DNA from: Dechloromonas sp. ZY10 | Lineage (GTDB): Bacteria; Pseudomonadota; Gammaproteobacteria; Burkholderiales; Rhodocyclaceae | Assembly: GCF_041378895.1 (NCBI RefSeq) | Contig: NZ_CP144212.1 | Location: forward strand, 1,225,501-1,289,500 | Reading direction: 5' to 3' | Length of the DNA: 64,000 bases | Shown here: in pieces, positions 30,429-39,922 of the stretch | How the letters are laid out: each line of letters opens with the position of its first letter | Numbering within the stretch: the first letter of the stretch is position 1 | Position numbers and translations under genes: made by a program | The notes under the pieces: model-generated | The model's database searches: none | What the model was told of the DNA's origin: nothing | Seen by the model: the letters and a program-made list of their open reading frames with translations, nothing else

Positions 30429-33400
30429 CCTGCTCGACTGGTATATCGCCGGCAAAAAGATGACCGCCACGGCGGCAGACAAAACCGCCTTCATGCTTGG
30501 CGCGAACGAAACAGACATCCTGACCGGCGGATCCAAGAACGACTTGCTGCTCGGCGGACTTGGTTCGGACGTCCTGCAAGGCGAAGCCGGCGACGACACC
30601 CTGTATGGCAGCGCCGACAACGACACCCTGCTGGGCGGGGCTGATACCGATAAACTCTACGGCGGTGCTGGCATGGATCTGCTTGACGGTGGGGAAGGAG
30701 ACGACACCCTTGTCGGCGGCGACGGCCGGGACGTTTACCGCCTGAATGCACAAAGCGGCACCGACCATATCGAAGACGACAGCGGCGTGCTGCTGTGGCA
30801 AGGCCATATCCTGGCCGGCAGCTTCCTGAAACAGGGCGATGGCAAAACTTACCGCAACGCCGGACAAGAAGGCATCACCCTCGACTTCGACAGCGGGGCA
30901 GCCACCCTCAAGTTCTCCGACGGCACGCAGGTGATCCTGAGCAGGCAGACCTCCCCAGGCGACTTCGCTGCCTCCCCTTTCGGCATCCAGCTCGAAGACA
31001 AACCGGGGGTTGCCCCCTTATCAGACAGAGAAATCATTGGAGACTTGGTGCCGATCGGGTTCGACTCCGGGGCCAGCATCCAATACGACGATCTGGGCAA
31101 CGTCATCGGCGAAGAGAGGGAAATGCCAGAAGGTTATACCTATACCGATGAACTATTTGGCAGTGCCGGCAACGACCACATCCAAGCAAAAAGAGGCAAC
31201 GACTGGGTACAGGCACGCGGCGGTGACGATGTGGTCGTGGGCGGCGAGCAAGTTGCTGAACAGGGCTATCAGGACTACCTGATGGGCGAAGCCGGCAACG
31301 ATACCCTGCATGCCGACGAAGAAAGCGACCTAGCTGGATTGAAAAGCCTCAAGGACTTTGGCAGTGCAGGCGTCGAAGACAAGATCGGCGACGCGCTCTT
31401 CGGCGGCCAGGGCAATGACACCCTGGCCGGGAGCAATCGGCACGACGTGATGCTGGGCGGTGGGGGAGGCGACCTGATGCTCGGTGGTGCCGGCGACGAT
31501 GTGCTGGTCGGCGACCAGGATCGCAAGACCACGGACGTCGACTTCTTCTACGACCACGGCAATGGCTTCGATACTCGCTTTGTCGTGTTTGAAAGGGACA
31601 AGGCGAATACCGGTTCCTGGACCGTGGGCACGGGGTCACGGTCGTTCCAAGTCTCTGGGCCGTATTACTTGCGCAGCCTCGAAGTAGACCTGGGCGGCGG
31701 AAGCGACATCATTTACGGCGGCGCGGGTGACGACCGCATCCATGGGCAGATCGGCAACGACATCCTCCTGGGAGAAAAAGGCAAGGACGTCATCACCGGT
31801 GATGATGGTAACGACACGATCTATGGCGATGATGATGATGATCGTCTGACTGGCGACTCGGGTCGTGCCGAAGAGTCCGCCAGCGGTAATGATTACTTGG
31901 ATGGCGGCGACGGAAACGACTGGCTGCAGGGCGAAGCGGGAGACGACATTTTGGTCGGCGGTGCGGGGAACGATCAGATCGTCGGCGATGCCGATTTTCT
32001 GGACAGTACCCGGCACGGCAACGACATCCTCAATGGCGGTGACGGCGACGATGTTCTTATGGGCCAGTACGGCGACGATATTCTCATCGGCGGTGCTGGC
32101 AACGACACTCTGAAAGGAGGGGCCGGCAAGGATACCTACATTTTTAACAAGGGCGACCGTATCGAGCAAATCGACGACGATTCGACCGGAGCAGAGAAAA
32201 GCGTCGTGATCATCGGCAACGGCATTTCAGCCGCCGACGTCAAACTTGGACTGGGTTTGCTGCTGCTCGACTTCGGCAACGGTGATGCCATTCATATCGA
32301 GAACTTCGACCCCTACGATCCGTTTACCGCCACGAGCATCGAATTGTTCCAGTTCGCAGATGGGAGCGTGTTCACCTGGGATGATATGTTGGCCAAGGGG
32401 TTCGATTTGGGCGGGACAACCGGCAGCGACGTGCTGGAAGGCACGGCGCTGAACGATCGCATCTCCGGGCTGTCGGGCAATGACGATTTGTGGGGCGGTC
32501 AGGGTGGCGACGTCCTCTCCGGTGGCGCGGGGGACGATGCGCTAGTTGGCGAAGGAGGCAACGATACCTTGTCCGGCGATGTCGGTAATGACTATCTTGA
32601 TGGCTGCGATGGCAGTGACCGCTATGTGTATGAACAGGGCGGCGGGATCGATTACGTGCTGGAGGAAAGCGACGACAGTACAGGCTATCGTGCCTGGTTT
32701 TACGCCAATCTCGGTATCGTCGACCAGCAGGAAGTCGACTTGCGCATGAACTATGGCGGACTCTGGTATTGGCGCGATCCTTTCTCCGAAGGACGCGATC
32801 AGCCTTATGCGGCGGACAGTGTCGAGGGGCTGCGGAATCTGCTCGCAGAGGAGTATCCATGGGCGGCAGAGCAGTTCGACCAGTTCGTGCTTGACGGGGA
32901 GGTACGATACATTGAGCCGTTGCCGGAACCCTTGCCCGAGATTGTCGGCAACGACTACGCAGCCATTGAGACTCTTTACGAGACCGGCGCTATCGCGCTC
33001 GATCGCGTCGTGTTTGGAGCCGGTATCAGTCGGGATGATCTTGACCTGTCGGTCGACGAGGAAGGCAATTTATCTATACGAATGGTTGATGGTGGCGGGA
33101 TGGACATCATGCTGGCCAACGAAGGGAGCAATATCGGCAGGGGGATCGAGCTCTTCGAATTCGCAGATGGGCAGATCATGACAATACGGCAAATGCTGGA
33201 AAGGGGGGGATTTTCTACCGGCAACGTCCAGACGCCCACCATCACCAGCGCCACCTACAACGCCAGCACCGGCGCCCTGGTCGTCACCGGTACCGGCCTG
33301 CTGCAGAAGACCGGCGCAACCAACGACATCGTCGCCAACAAAATCACCCTCACCGGCGAAGGCGGCAGCACCTACACGCTGACCGACACCGCCAGTGTCG

Positions 33401-35376
33401 AACTCACTTCCGGCACTGCCTTTACCCTGACCCTGAGCGCCACCGACAAGGCGGCGGTGAACCAGATCGTCAACAAGAACGGAACGATGTCGACCGGTGG
33501 CACCACCTTCAACCTGGCCGCCGCAGAAGACTGGGCCGCAGGCGCGGATAGCGCCATCGTCGTAGCTGACCTCACCGGTAATGGCGTCACCGCCAGCAAC
33601 GTCGCGGCACCGACGCTGACGAGCGCCACCTACGACGAAGCCAGCGGCGTGCTGGTGGTAACCGGAACCGGTTTCCTCAAGCTGGGTGGGGCGACCAACG
33701 ACATTGATGTGACCAAGCTCAAGATTGCTGGTGACTCGACCGAGTACACCCTGACCAGCACCAGCGTCGAGATCACCAGTGCGACCAGTTTCAGCGTGAC
33801 GCTCAACGCCAACGACAAGACTGCGCTGGCGACCCGGCTGAACAAGGCCGGCACCAGCTCGACCGGCAACGTGACCTACAACCTCGCTGGCGCCGAAGAC
33901 TGGGCCGCCGGGGCCGATGCGGCAGTGAATGTGGCCGACCTGACCGGTAACGGCATTACCGTGACGCTGACACCGCCGAGCAGCGGCGGCGGTGGCGGGG
34001 GAGCCACGACGACACCCAGCAGCGACGGCGACAGCATCCCCGACAGCGTCGAGGACGAAGCCCCAGCCCTGTCCGGCAACAACGGCAACGGCGGTGGTAG
34101 CGGCAGCAATCCGGGGGTCAAGGGCGACGGCAACGGCGACGGGATCGCCGACAGCAAGCAGGCCAACGTCACTTCACTGCAATTCGAGAAGAACGACCAG
34201 GCGGTGAGCAACCCGAACAACGTCAAGACCTTCGTCACGCTGGAGGTCAACGATGCGAATACCACCGGCGGCAGCACCCAGTCGACGGCGACGCTGACCA
34301 GCGTCAAGCAGCAGGATGCGCCCAAAGAGAAGCCGGCCGACCTGAGCATGCCGATGGGGCTGATCGACTTTACCGCCAAGGCCTCAAGCACCGGTGCCAG
34401 CGACACCTTCAAGCTGTTTGTTGATAGCACGATCAAGGCCAACGGTTACTGGAAGCAGAACGTCAAGAAAGAATGGGTGAACCTGGCCAGCAGCGACTAC
34501 GGCGGCAAGGTGGTGACCGAGAACGGCAAGACCCGCTTCGAGTTCAAGATCAAGGACGGTGGCGAATTCGACAACGACGGCAAGGCCGACGGGGTGATTA
34601 CCGACCCGGGCGCGATCGGTTTCCGCGAACTGAGCAGCGCCAACGACAGCGACCGCGACCAGTTCCCGGATACGCTGGAAGCAGCCAACGGGCTCAAGGT
34701 CGGGACCAAGGACAACGACGTCTTCGGCAGCAGCAAGTTCTTCGTGATGCAGCTCTACCGCGACATTCTCTTCCGCGAAGCGGAGGAGGGTGGGCTCAAG
34801 TACTGGCAGAACCTGATCGACACCGGGGCACGCAGCAAGACGTTGGTCGCGTCGAATTTCCTCGATTCGCCGGAATTCCAGGCCGGTGCCGGAGCGGTGG
34901 CACGGCTCTACTTTGGCGCACTTAACCGCCTGCCGGACGATGCCGGGATGGATAGCTGGATGACACAGGTGCTGAGCGGCACGCCGGTGGCGGCGATTGC
35001 GTCGAACTTCGTGGCGAGCAGCGAATTCACCAGCCGCTTCGACACCCAGAGCCTGGAGAGCTTCGTCGACCGGATGTACCAGAACGTGATGAGCCGCAGC
35101 GCCGACGCCAACGGCAAGGCCTACTGGGTGCAGAAGCTGAATGCCGGGGCGAGCAAGGGCGAGGTGGTGCTGGGCTTTACCGAATCGCCGGAATACCAGG
35201 CGGCAACGGCGGCGAAGGTGGGGATGACCTTGAACTACGTCGGCCTGCTCGGGCGTTCGCCGGAGCAGAGCGGGATGGACTTCTGGCTGGCCAAGCAGGC
35301 AGCGGGCACGCCGCAGATCGAGATCATCGGCAGCTTCATGGGGGCCCAGGAGTACCACGACCGCTTCCTGCCCTGA
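30223..35376 (+). CDS. RTX / Big-like / DUF4214 distal part of the frameshifted RTX lipase (unit 2)
   Basis: The homologous part starts near 30343; earlier codons are out-of-frame lipase sequence. In order: RTX nonapeptides (30540-30740), the shared module (to 31718), a second long RTX block (31720-32120), a hemolysin-related domain (near 32200-32420), a third RTX block (32430-32640), another hemolysin-related stretch ending [13 protein letters not shown], two tandem repeats of about 120 residues (33232-33606 and 33607-33966, [19 protein letters not shown]), a Gly-rich Asp-rich calcium-type linker, and DUF4214-like repeats ([34 protein letters not shown]) to the end. This is a type I-secreted surface or released protein. 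No start with RBS is seen for this half alone. Confidence 0.85.
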   Translation: MPCRPTTTARKTRKPTTNSTKPSKAACISTAATSARPWTTFKGYTQYFKHHLATLSAEEQEGINQQLSDLLDWYIAGKKMTATAADKTAFMLGANETDILTGGSKNDLLLGGLGSDVLQGEAGDDTLYGSADNDTLLGGADTDKLYGGAGMDLLDGGEGDDTLVGGDGRDVYRLNAQSGTDHIEDDSGVLLWQGHILAGSFLKQGDGKTYRNAGQEGITLDFDSGAATLKFSDGTQVILSRQTSPGDFAASPFGIQLEDKPGVAPLSDREIIGDLVPIGFDSGASIQYDDLGNVIGEEREMPEGYTYTDELFGSAGNDHIQAKRGNDWVQARGGDDVVVGGEQVAEQGYQDYLMGEAGNDTLHADEESDLAGLKSLKDFGSAGVEDKIGDALFGGQGNDTLAGSNRHDVMLGGGGGDLMLGGAGDDVLVGDQDRKTTDVDFFYDHGNGFDTRFVVFERDKANTGSWTVGTGSRSFQVSGPYYLRSLEVDLGGGSDIIYGGAGDDRIHGQIGNDILLGEKGKDVITGDDGNDTIYGDDDDDRLTGDSGRAEESASGNDYLDGGDGNDWLQGEAGDDILVGGAGNDQIVGDADFLDSTRHGNDILNGGDGDDVLMGQYGDDILIGGAGNDTLKGGAGKDTYIFNKGDRIEQIDDDSTGAEKSVVIIGNGISAADVKLGLGLLLLDFGNGDAIHIENFDPYDPFTATSIELFQFADGSVFTWDDMLAKGFDLGGTTGSDVLEGTALNDRISGLSGNDDLWGGQGGDVLSGGAGDDALVGEGGNDTLSGDVGNDYLDGCDGSDRYVYEQGGGIDYVLEESDDSTGYRAWFYANLGIVDQQEVDLRMNYGGLWYWRDPFSEGRDQPYAADSVEGLRNLLAEEYPWAAEQFDQFVLDGEVRYIEPLPEPLPEIVGNDYAAIETLYETGAIALDRVVFGAGISRDDLDLSVDEEGNLSIRMVDGGGMDIMLANEGSNIGRGIELFEFADGQIMTIRQMLERGGFSTGNVQTPTITSATYNASTGALVVTGTGLLQKTGATNDIVANKITLTGEGGSTYTLTDTASVELTSGTAFTLTLSATDKAAVNQIVNKNGTMSTGGTTFNLAAAEDWAAGADSAIVVADLTGNGVTASNVAAPTLTSATYDEASGVLVVTGTGFLKLGGATNDIDVTKLKIAGDSTEYTLTSTSVEITSATSFSVTLNANDKTALATRLNKAGTSSTGNVTYNLAGAEDWAAGADAAVNVADLTGNGITVTLTPPSSGGGGGGATTTPSSDGDSIPDSVEDEAPALSGNNGNGGGSGSNPGVKGDGNGDGIADSKQANVTSLQFEKNDQAVSNPNNVKTFVTLEVNDANTTGGSTQSTATLTSVKQQDAPKEKPADLSMPMGLIDFTAKASSTGASDTFKLFVDSTIKANGYWKQNVKKEWVNLASSDYGGKVVTENGKTRFEFKIKDGGEFDNDGKADGVITDPGAIGFRELSSANDSDRDQFPDTLEAANGLKVGTKDNDVFGSSKFFVMQLYRDILFREAEEGGLKYWQNLIDTGARSKTLVASNFLDSPEFQAGAGAVARLYFGALNRLPDDAGMDSWMTQVLSGTPVAAIASNFVASSEFTSRFDTQSLESFVDRMYQNVMSRSADANGKAYWVQKLNAGASKGEVVLGFTESPEYQAATAAKVGMTLNYVGLLGRSPEQSGMDFWLAKQAAGTPQIEIIGSFMGAQEYHDRFLP
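30541..31718 (+). repeat. 1.18-kb near-identical direct repeat, copy 2
   Basis: Partner of 27209-28386. The offset of 3332 keeps the reading frame of the unit 1 lipase in register with the RTX frame of unit 2, so a cross-over here would make an in-frame fusion. Confidence 0.95.
33232..33966 (+). repeat. Two tandem protein repeats of about 120 codons
   Basis: Both units run from TxTSATY(N/D), through VVTGTG and GATNDI, to EDWAAGAD and VADLTGNG. They look like Ig-like extracellular spacer domains and are diverged at DNA level. Confidence 0.75.
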
Positions 35377-35482
35377 GAAGGATAGGAAATTCAACGCCCC
35401 CAAGGTAAGCATCGCGGTGATTTTTCGCATCATGTCAACCGAGAATCGCACGCGGAAACCTCGCTCGTCCTCTCAGAACCGT

Positions 35483-35534
35483 CGCCTGAAGGCTCAAGGC
35501 CGGCCGAATTTGGCCGGCCTTGAGCCTTCAGGCG
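35483..35534. repeat. Inverted repeat, 23-bp perfect arms with 6-base loop
   Basis: Arms 35483-35505 and 35512-35534 are perfect complements around GAATTT. There is no T-run, so it may be a mobile-element end or recombination site rather than a simple terminator. Confidence 0.75.
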
Positions 35535-35577
35535 CGAGTTGTCCCGCGACAAGCCCGAAGCGTTGTCTTTGCAGTCG

Positions 35578-35679
35578 CTACCAAGCCACGCGCTGGTCGA
35601 ACTCGTAGTCCGGTGCCGGTTGTGCCTGCTGCAAAAAACCAATGATCTGCTCTTCTGAAAACCGCTTCTTCAAGTCCAT
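35578..35679 (-). pseudogene. IS3-family transposase OrfA remnant
   Basis: A 33-codon minus-strand fragment, MDLKKRFSEEQIIGFLQQAQ, with a good AAGGAGA ribosome site, ends prematurely. It is the N-terminus of an IS3-type OrfA (usual form KKRFTEEQIIGFL). The rest of the element is missing, so it marks a past insertion at the island's right edge. Confidence 0.7.
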
Positions 35680-36091
35680 TCTCCTTCTCGAAAACAGACT
35701 TTACTAAATTGTCGGTGGCACTGTTTATGGGGGGCACCTCAGGGCCTGTGCAGCTTTTTGCGCGGGGCGCTTGGAATGTAGTGTTGAACGAAGCTGCTAC
35801 GCGGAACTGGGTTGTTGCAGAACTCCATACATATCCTGCACATTGACCCCTTCGTTGCTGAGGGGCTGAATTTTGCTGTATTTCGAATGAATAAATAAGC
35901 ATGCCAATCAATTTTGCAGCGCACTTTGACCGACAGTAGGGCGGCCACCTCAAGCATCTGAATTGAATGGGCTGTCGCTCCAGACATAGCTGCCAGAACA
36001 GCGCCTTCCATGGCGAAGTTCAGACTAACAGCTCCGCCCCCCACAAAAAAACACCGAAAAACACTTGCCAGTGGCCGGCATTGTTCTTATG

Positions 36092-36111
36092 ATTCAAACG
36101 AACGTATGAAT
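36092..36111. promoter_or_regulatory. Putative PsrA/FadR-type operator (site C)
   Basis: ATTCAAACGAACGTATGAAT, the best palindrome of the six sites, 74 bp upstream of the fadE ATG. Confidence 0.7.
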
Positions 36112-36184
36112 TGCTTGCGGTGATGATCCGTGATGGTCACGGTCGACGCTGCAAATGTCCGAAAAACACCCCAGGAGACAAGTC

Positions 36185-38545
36185 ATGGAATTCACTCTGA
36201 CGAGTTGGCCCGCTATCGCCGCCGGGGTGGCGTGCTTCGTGTTTTTGTTGCTCGCCATCCGCCCGCTGCGCCGCAGCCTGATTACCCGTCCGATTTTTGC
36301 CGCTTACCGCAAGGTGCTGCCGCAGATGTCCGAAACCGAGCGCGATGCGCTTGAGGCTGGCACTGTCTGGTGGGAAGGCGAACTCTTTCGCGGCAAGCCG
36401 GACTGGCAGAAGCTGCAGTCCTATCCGGTGCCGAAGCTGACCGCTGCCGAGCAGTCCTTCCTCGACCATGAGTGCGAGGAGGCCTGCCGCCTGGTCGATG
36501 ACTGGAAGGTGACCCACGAGCTTTACGACCTGCCGCACGAAGCCTGGCGCTACATCAAGGATAAAGGCTTCCTCGGGATGATCATCCCCAAGAAGTACGG
36601 CGGCCTGGAGTTCTCGGCCTACGCGCATTCGCAGGTGGTGACCAAGCTGTCGACCCGCTCTTCGGCGCTGTCGGTTTCGGTGATGGTGCCCAACTCGCTC
36701 GGCCCGGCCGAATTGCTGCTGCATTACGGTACCGAAGCGCAGAAGGACTACTACCTGCCGCGCCTGGCCAAGGGCATCGAAGTGCCGGCCTTTGCGCTGA
36801 CCAGCCCGTGGGCTGGTTCCGATGCCGCGTCGATTCCCGATGCTGGCGTCGTCTGCAAGGGCATGTGGCAGGGCAAGGAAGTGATCGGCATGCGCGTCAG
36901 CTGGGACAAGCGTTACATCACGCTGGCCCCGGTGTGCACCGTCTTCGGCCTGGCTTTCCATCTTTATGACCCGGAAGGCCTGCTTGGCAACAAGAAGCAT
37001 ATCGGCATCACCTGTGCGCTGGTCCCTTACGACCATCCGGGCGTCGATACCGGTCGCCGTCACTTCCCGCTCAACGCGATGTTCATGAACGGCCCGACCC
37101 GTGGTCAGGACGTCTTCATGCCGCTCGATTTCATCATTGGCGGCCCGAAGATGGCCGGGCAGGGCTGGCGTATGTTGATGGAGTGTCTGGCCGCCGGGCG
37201 TTCGATCTCGCTGCCGTCGTCCAATACCGGCATGGCGCAGATGACGGCACGCGCCGTCGGCGGTTACGCCCGCGTTCGCTCGCAGTTCAAGATGGCAGTC
37301 GGCAAGTTCGAAGGCGTCGAGGAAGCGCTGACCCGCATCGGCGCCTACACCTACATGATGGATGCGGTACGCAAGATGACCGCCGGCGCGGTCGATCTCG
37401 GCGAAAAGCCGTCGGTGGTTTCGGCCATCGCCAAGTACCACGTCACCGAGCGTGCCCGTCAGGTGGTCAATGACGGCATGGACGTGATCGGCGGCAAGGG
37501 CATCTGCCTTGGCCCCTCCAATTTCCTCGGCCGTGCCTACCAGCAGGTGCCGGTGGCGATCACCGTCGAAGGCGCCAACATCCTGACCCGTTCGCTGATC
37601 ATCTTCGGTCAGGGCGCGATCCGCTGCCATCCCTACCTGCTCGCCGAAATGCAGGCAGCGCAGAACCCGGATAGCGGTAAAGGCCTGGTCGATTTCGACA
37701 AGGCGCTGTTCGGCCACATCGGCTTTACCGTCAAGAACGCACTGCGCGCCCTTGGCCTGGGCCTGACCGGCTCGCACTTCGTTGGCGTCAATGCCGACGT
37801 GGCGCCGGAAATGAAGCGTTACTACCAGCAGCTGACCCGTTTCTCGGCGGCTTTTGCTTTCCTCTCCGACGTTTCGCTGCTGGTGCTGGGCGGCAGCGTC
37901 AAGCGCCGCGAAAAGCTGTCGGCCCGCCTCGGCGACATCCTCGCCCAGATGTACCTGATCTCCTGCACGCTGAAGCGCTACGAAGCCGACGGCCGCCGGA
38001 AGGAAGACGCCGCGCTCGCCCACTGGGCGATCTGGGACGCGATGTACAAGGCGCAGCAGGCTTTTGACGGCGTCATCGCCAACTTCCCGGTGCGTTCCAT
38101 TGCCGGTCTGGTCAATCGCCTGATCTTCCCCTGGGGTCACCCCTACGTGGTGCCGTCCGACGAGGTCGGTCACCAGGTGGCCAAGGCCTTGATCGCGCCG
38201 TCGGAAACCCGCGAGCGTCTGTGCGCCGAATGCTTCGTGCCGCAGGAAGAGAACGAGCCGGTCGGCGCCATCGAACTCGCCTTGCGGGCGACTCTCGAAG
38301 CCGAAGCCATCGAAGCCAAGATCCGCGAAGCCGAGAAGGCCGGCCGTTTCGACGCCAACCCGCGCGCCAACGTGCGTGACATCGCCTCAGTCGCAGTCGA
38401 ATGCGGGGTGATTACGGCGGCAGAATACGAAATCATGCGTCGCCGCAACCATTTGCGCGATATCGTGGTCCAGGTCGACGACTTCCCGTTCGATTACAAC
38501 GTCGCCACCGCCAATAAGCCGGCCGAGTGCCGCAAGGCCGCCTGA
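36185..38545 (+). CDS. fadE: Acyl-CoA dehydrogenase, FadE type
   Basis: A 786-residue flavoprotein doing the first beta-oxidation step. The N-terminal membrane segment (about residues 8-28) and length near 800 separate it from ordinary 380-residue dehydrogenases and match FadE. Motifs include FLGMIIPKKYGGLEFSAYAH, FALTSPWAGSDA and GGKGICLGPSNFLGRAYQ. AGGAG lies well before ATG 36185. First gene of the plus-strand fatty-acid cluster and under a PsrA-like operator. Confidence 0.95.
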   Translation: MEFTLTSWPAIAAGVACFVFLLLAIRPLRRSLITRPIFAAYRKVLPQMSETERDALEAGTVWWEGELFRGKPDWQKLQSYPVPKLTAAEQSFLDHECEEACRLVDDWKVTHELYDLPHEAWRYIKDKGFLGMIIPKKYGGLEFSAYAHSQVVTKLSTRSSALSVSVMVPNSLGPAELLLHYGTEAQKDYYLPRLAKGIEVPAFALTSPWAGSDAASIPDAGVVCKGMWQGKEVIGMRVSWDKRYITLAPVCTVFGLAFHLYDPEGLLGNKKHIGITCALVPYDHPGVDTGRRHFPLNAMFMNGPTRGQDVFMPLDFIIGGPKMAGQGWRMLMECLAAGRSISLPSSNTGMAQMTARAVGGYARVRSQFKMAVGKFEGVEEALTRIGAYTYMMDAVRKMTAGAVDLGEKPSVVSAIAKYHVTERARQVVNDGMDVIGGKGICLGPSNFLGRAYQQVPVAITVEGANILTRSLIIFGQGAIRCHPYLLAEMQAAQNPDSGKGLVDFDKALFGHIGFTVKNALRALGLGLTGSHFVGVNADVAPEMKRYYQQLTRFSAAFAFLSDVSLLVLGGSVKRREKLSARLGDILAQMYLISCTLKRYEADGRRKEDAALAHWAIWDAMYKAQQAFDGVIANFPVRSIAGLVNRLIFPWGHPYVVPSDEVGHQVAKALIAPSETRERLCAECFVPQEENEPVGAIELALRATLEAEAIEAKIREAEKAGRFDANPRANVRDIASVAVECGVITAAEYEIMRRRNHLRDIVVQVDDFPFDYNVATANKPAECRKAA

Positions 38546-38611
38546 GATGAATGCCGTTGCACCGCCGCCGAGCCCGCGCAGGGCTTGGCGGTCGGGTGAC
38601 GGCAGGAAGGG

Positions 38612-39922
38612 ATGAAGATGAGCAAGACCATTTACGTGGTGGACGGCGCCCGGACGCCGTTCCTGAAAGCCCAGAAAGGGCCGGGGCCGTTCGCGGCTTC
38701 CGACCTCGCGACGCAGGCCGGGCGCGCGCTGCTGCTGCGCCAGCCGTTTGCGCCGTCCGACCTCGACGAGGTGATCCTCGGTTGCGCGGCGCCGTCGCCG
38801 GATGAAACCAATATCGGCCGCATGGTCGCGCTGCGCCTCGGCTGCGGCAAGAAGGTGCCGGGGTGGACGGTGATGCGCAACTGCGCCTCCGGGATGCAGG
38901 CGATTGATTCGGCGATTGCCAACATCCAGAGCGGGCGTTCCGAACTGGTGCTGGCCGGCGGCGTTGATGCCTTGTCGCGGGCGCCGCTGCTGTATTCGGA
39001 TGCGATGGTGCGCTGGTTTGCCGGGATGATGAGCCTGCGCACGGTCAACCAGAAAATTGCCCATTTTCTCAAGCTGCGCCCGGCGATGCTGCTGACCCCG
39101 GTGATCGGCCTGATGAAGGGCCTGACCGACCCGGTGGTTGGCCTGTTGATGGGCCAGACCGCAGAAAACCTGGCCTGGCGTTTCGGCATCGACCGGCAGC
39201 AGATGGACGAGTTTTCGGTGCGCAGCCACCAGCGGGCGCTGGCTGCCCGCGTGGCCGGGCATTTCGGTGAAATCGTGCCGCTGGTCGATGGCAACGGCAA
39301 GGTCTATGCCGAAGACGACGGCGTCCGCGCCGATGCCAGCATGGCCGGGATGGCCAAGCTCAAGCCTTTCTTCGACAAGAAGTACGGCAACGTCACCGCC
39401 GCCAACAGCTCGCAGATCACCGACGGCGCCGCCTGGGTGCTGCTGGCTTCGGAAGAGGCGGTGCGGAAGTGGAATCTCAAGCCGCTGGGCAAGATCGTCG
39501 ATAGCCAGTGGTCCGGCCTCGAACCCGAACAAATGGGGCTCGGCCCGGTGCATGCGTCGACGCCGATCCTGCAACGGCATGGCCTGGGTCTGGCCGATAT
39601 CGACTACTGGGAACTGAACGAGGCCTTTGCCGCGCAGGTGCTCGGTTGTCAGGCTGCCTGGCAGGACGAGGCCTACTGCCGCGAACAGCTGGATCTGCCC
39701 GCTGCCTTGGGCGCAATCCCCGACGAGCGTCTGAATGTCGATGGCGGCGCGGTGTCGATTGGCCATCCGGTCGGCGCTTCCGGCGCCCGCATCGTGCTGC
39801 ACCTGCTGCATGTATTGCGGCGTAACCGCGCCAAGCGCGGGATGGCGACGATTTGCATCGGCGGCGGTCTGGGTGGCGCGATGCTGCTGGAAACCTGTGC
39901 GGAGGCTGGCGATGCAGCGTGA
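38612..39922 (+). CDS. fadI: Acetyl-CoA C-acyltransferase (FadI-like thiolase)
   Basis: A 436-residue thiolase catalysing thiolytic cleavage of 3-ketoacyl-CoA. Acyl-enzyme Cys is in RNCASGMQAID (about residue 91), the catalytic His in SIGHPVGASGARI, and the second Cys in TICIGGGLGGAM. Length over 430 is FadI-like rather than FadA-like. It starts 66 bp after fadE and overlaps the next gene by 11 bases, so the three form one unit. Confidence 0.92.
   Translation: MKMSKTIYVVDGARTPFLKAQKGPGPFAASDLATQAGRALLLRQPFAPSDLDEVILGCAAPSPDETNIGRMVALRLGCGKKVPGWTVMRNCASGMQAIDSAIANIQSGRSELVLAGGVDALSRAPLLYSDAMVRWFAGMMSLRTVNQKIAHFLKLRPAMLLTPVIGLMKGLTDPVVGLLMGQTAENLAWRFGIDRQQMDEFSVRSHQRALAARVAGHFGEIVPLVDGNGKVYAEDDGVRADASMAGMAKLKPFFDKKYGNVTAANSSQITDGAAWVLLASEEAVRKWNLKPLGKIVDSQWSGLEPEQMGLGPVHASTPILQRHGLGLADIDYWELNEAFAAQVLGCQAAWQDEAYCREQLDLPAALGAIPDERLNVDGGAVSIGHPVGASGARIVLHLLHVLRRNRAKRGMATICIGGGLGGAMLLETCAEAGDAA

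Larger units (their letters stand above)
35377..36184. other. 808-bp intergenic region after the RTX island
   Basis: Holds a 23-bp-stem inverted repeat (35483-35534), an IS3 orfA remnant (35578-35679), AT-rich sequence with an open minus-strand frame (35739-36044, no support), a half copy of the GGTCGACC element (36138-36151) and the operator at 36092-36111. Confidence 0.6.

Noticed and set aside
31720..32640. RTX repeats as a DNA satellite
   Set aside because: The periodicity follows GGxGxDxL codons and varies at third positions; it is protein-level repetition.
24157..35376. Programmed frameshift for unit 2
   Set aside because: No slippery heptamer or downstream pseudoknot is visible at 30340; a one-base change explains it.
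35739..36044. 101-codon minus-strand open frame
   Set aside because: No RBS, no recognised motif and poor codon use; it lies in AT-rich island edge sequence.
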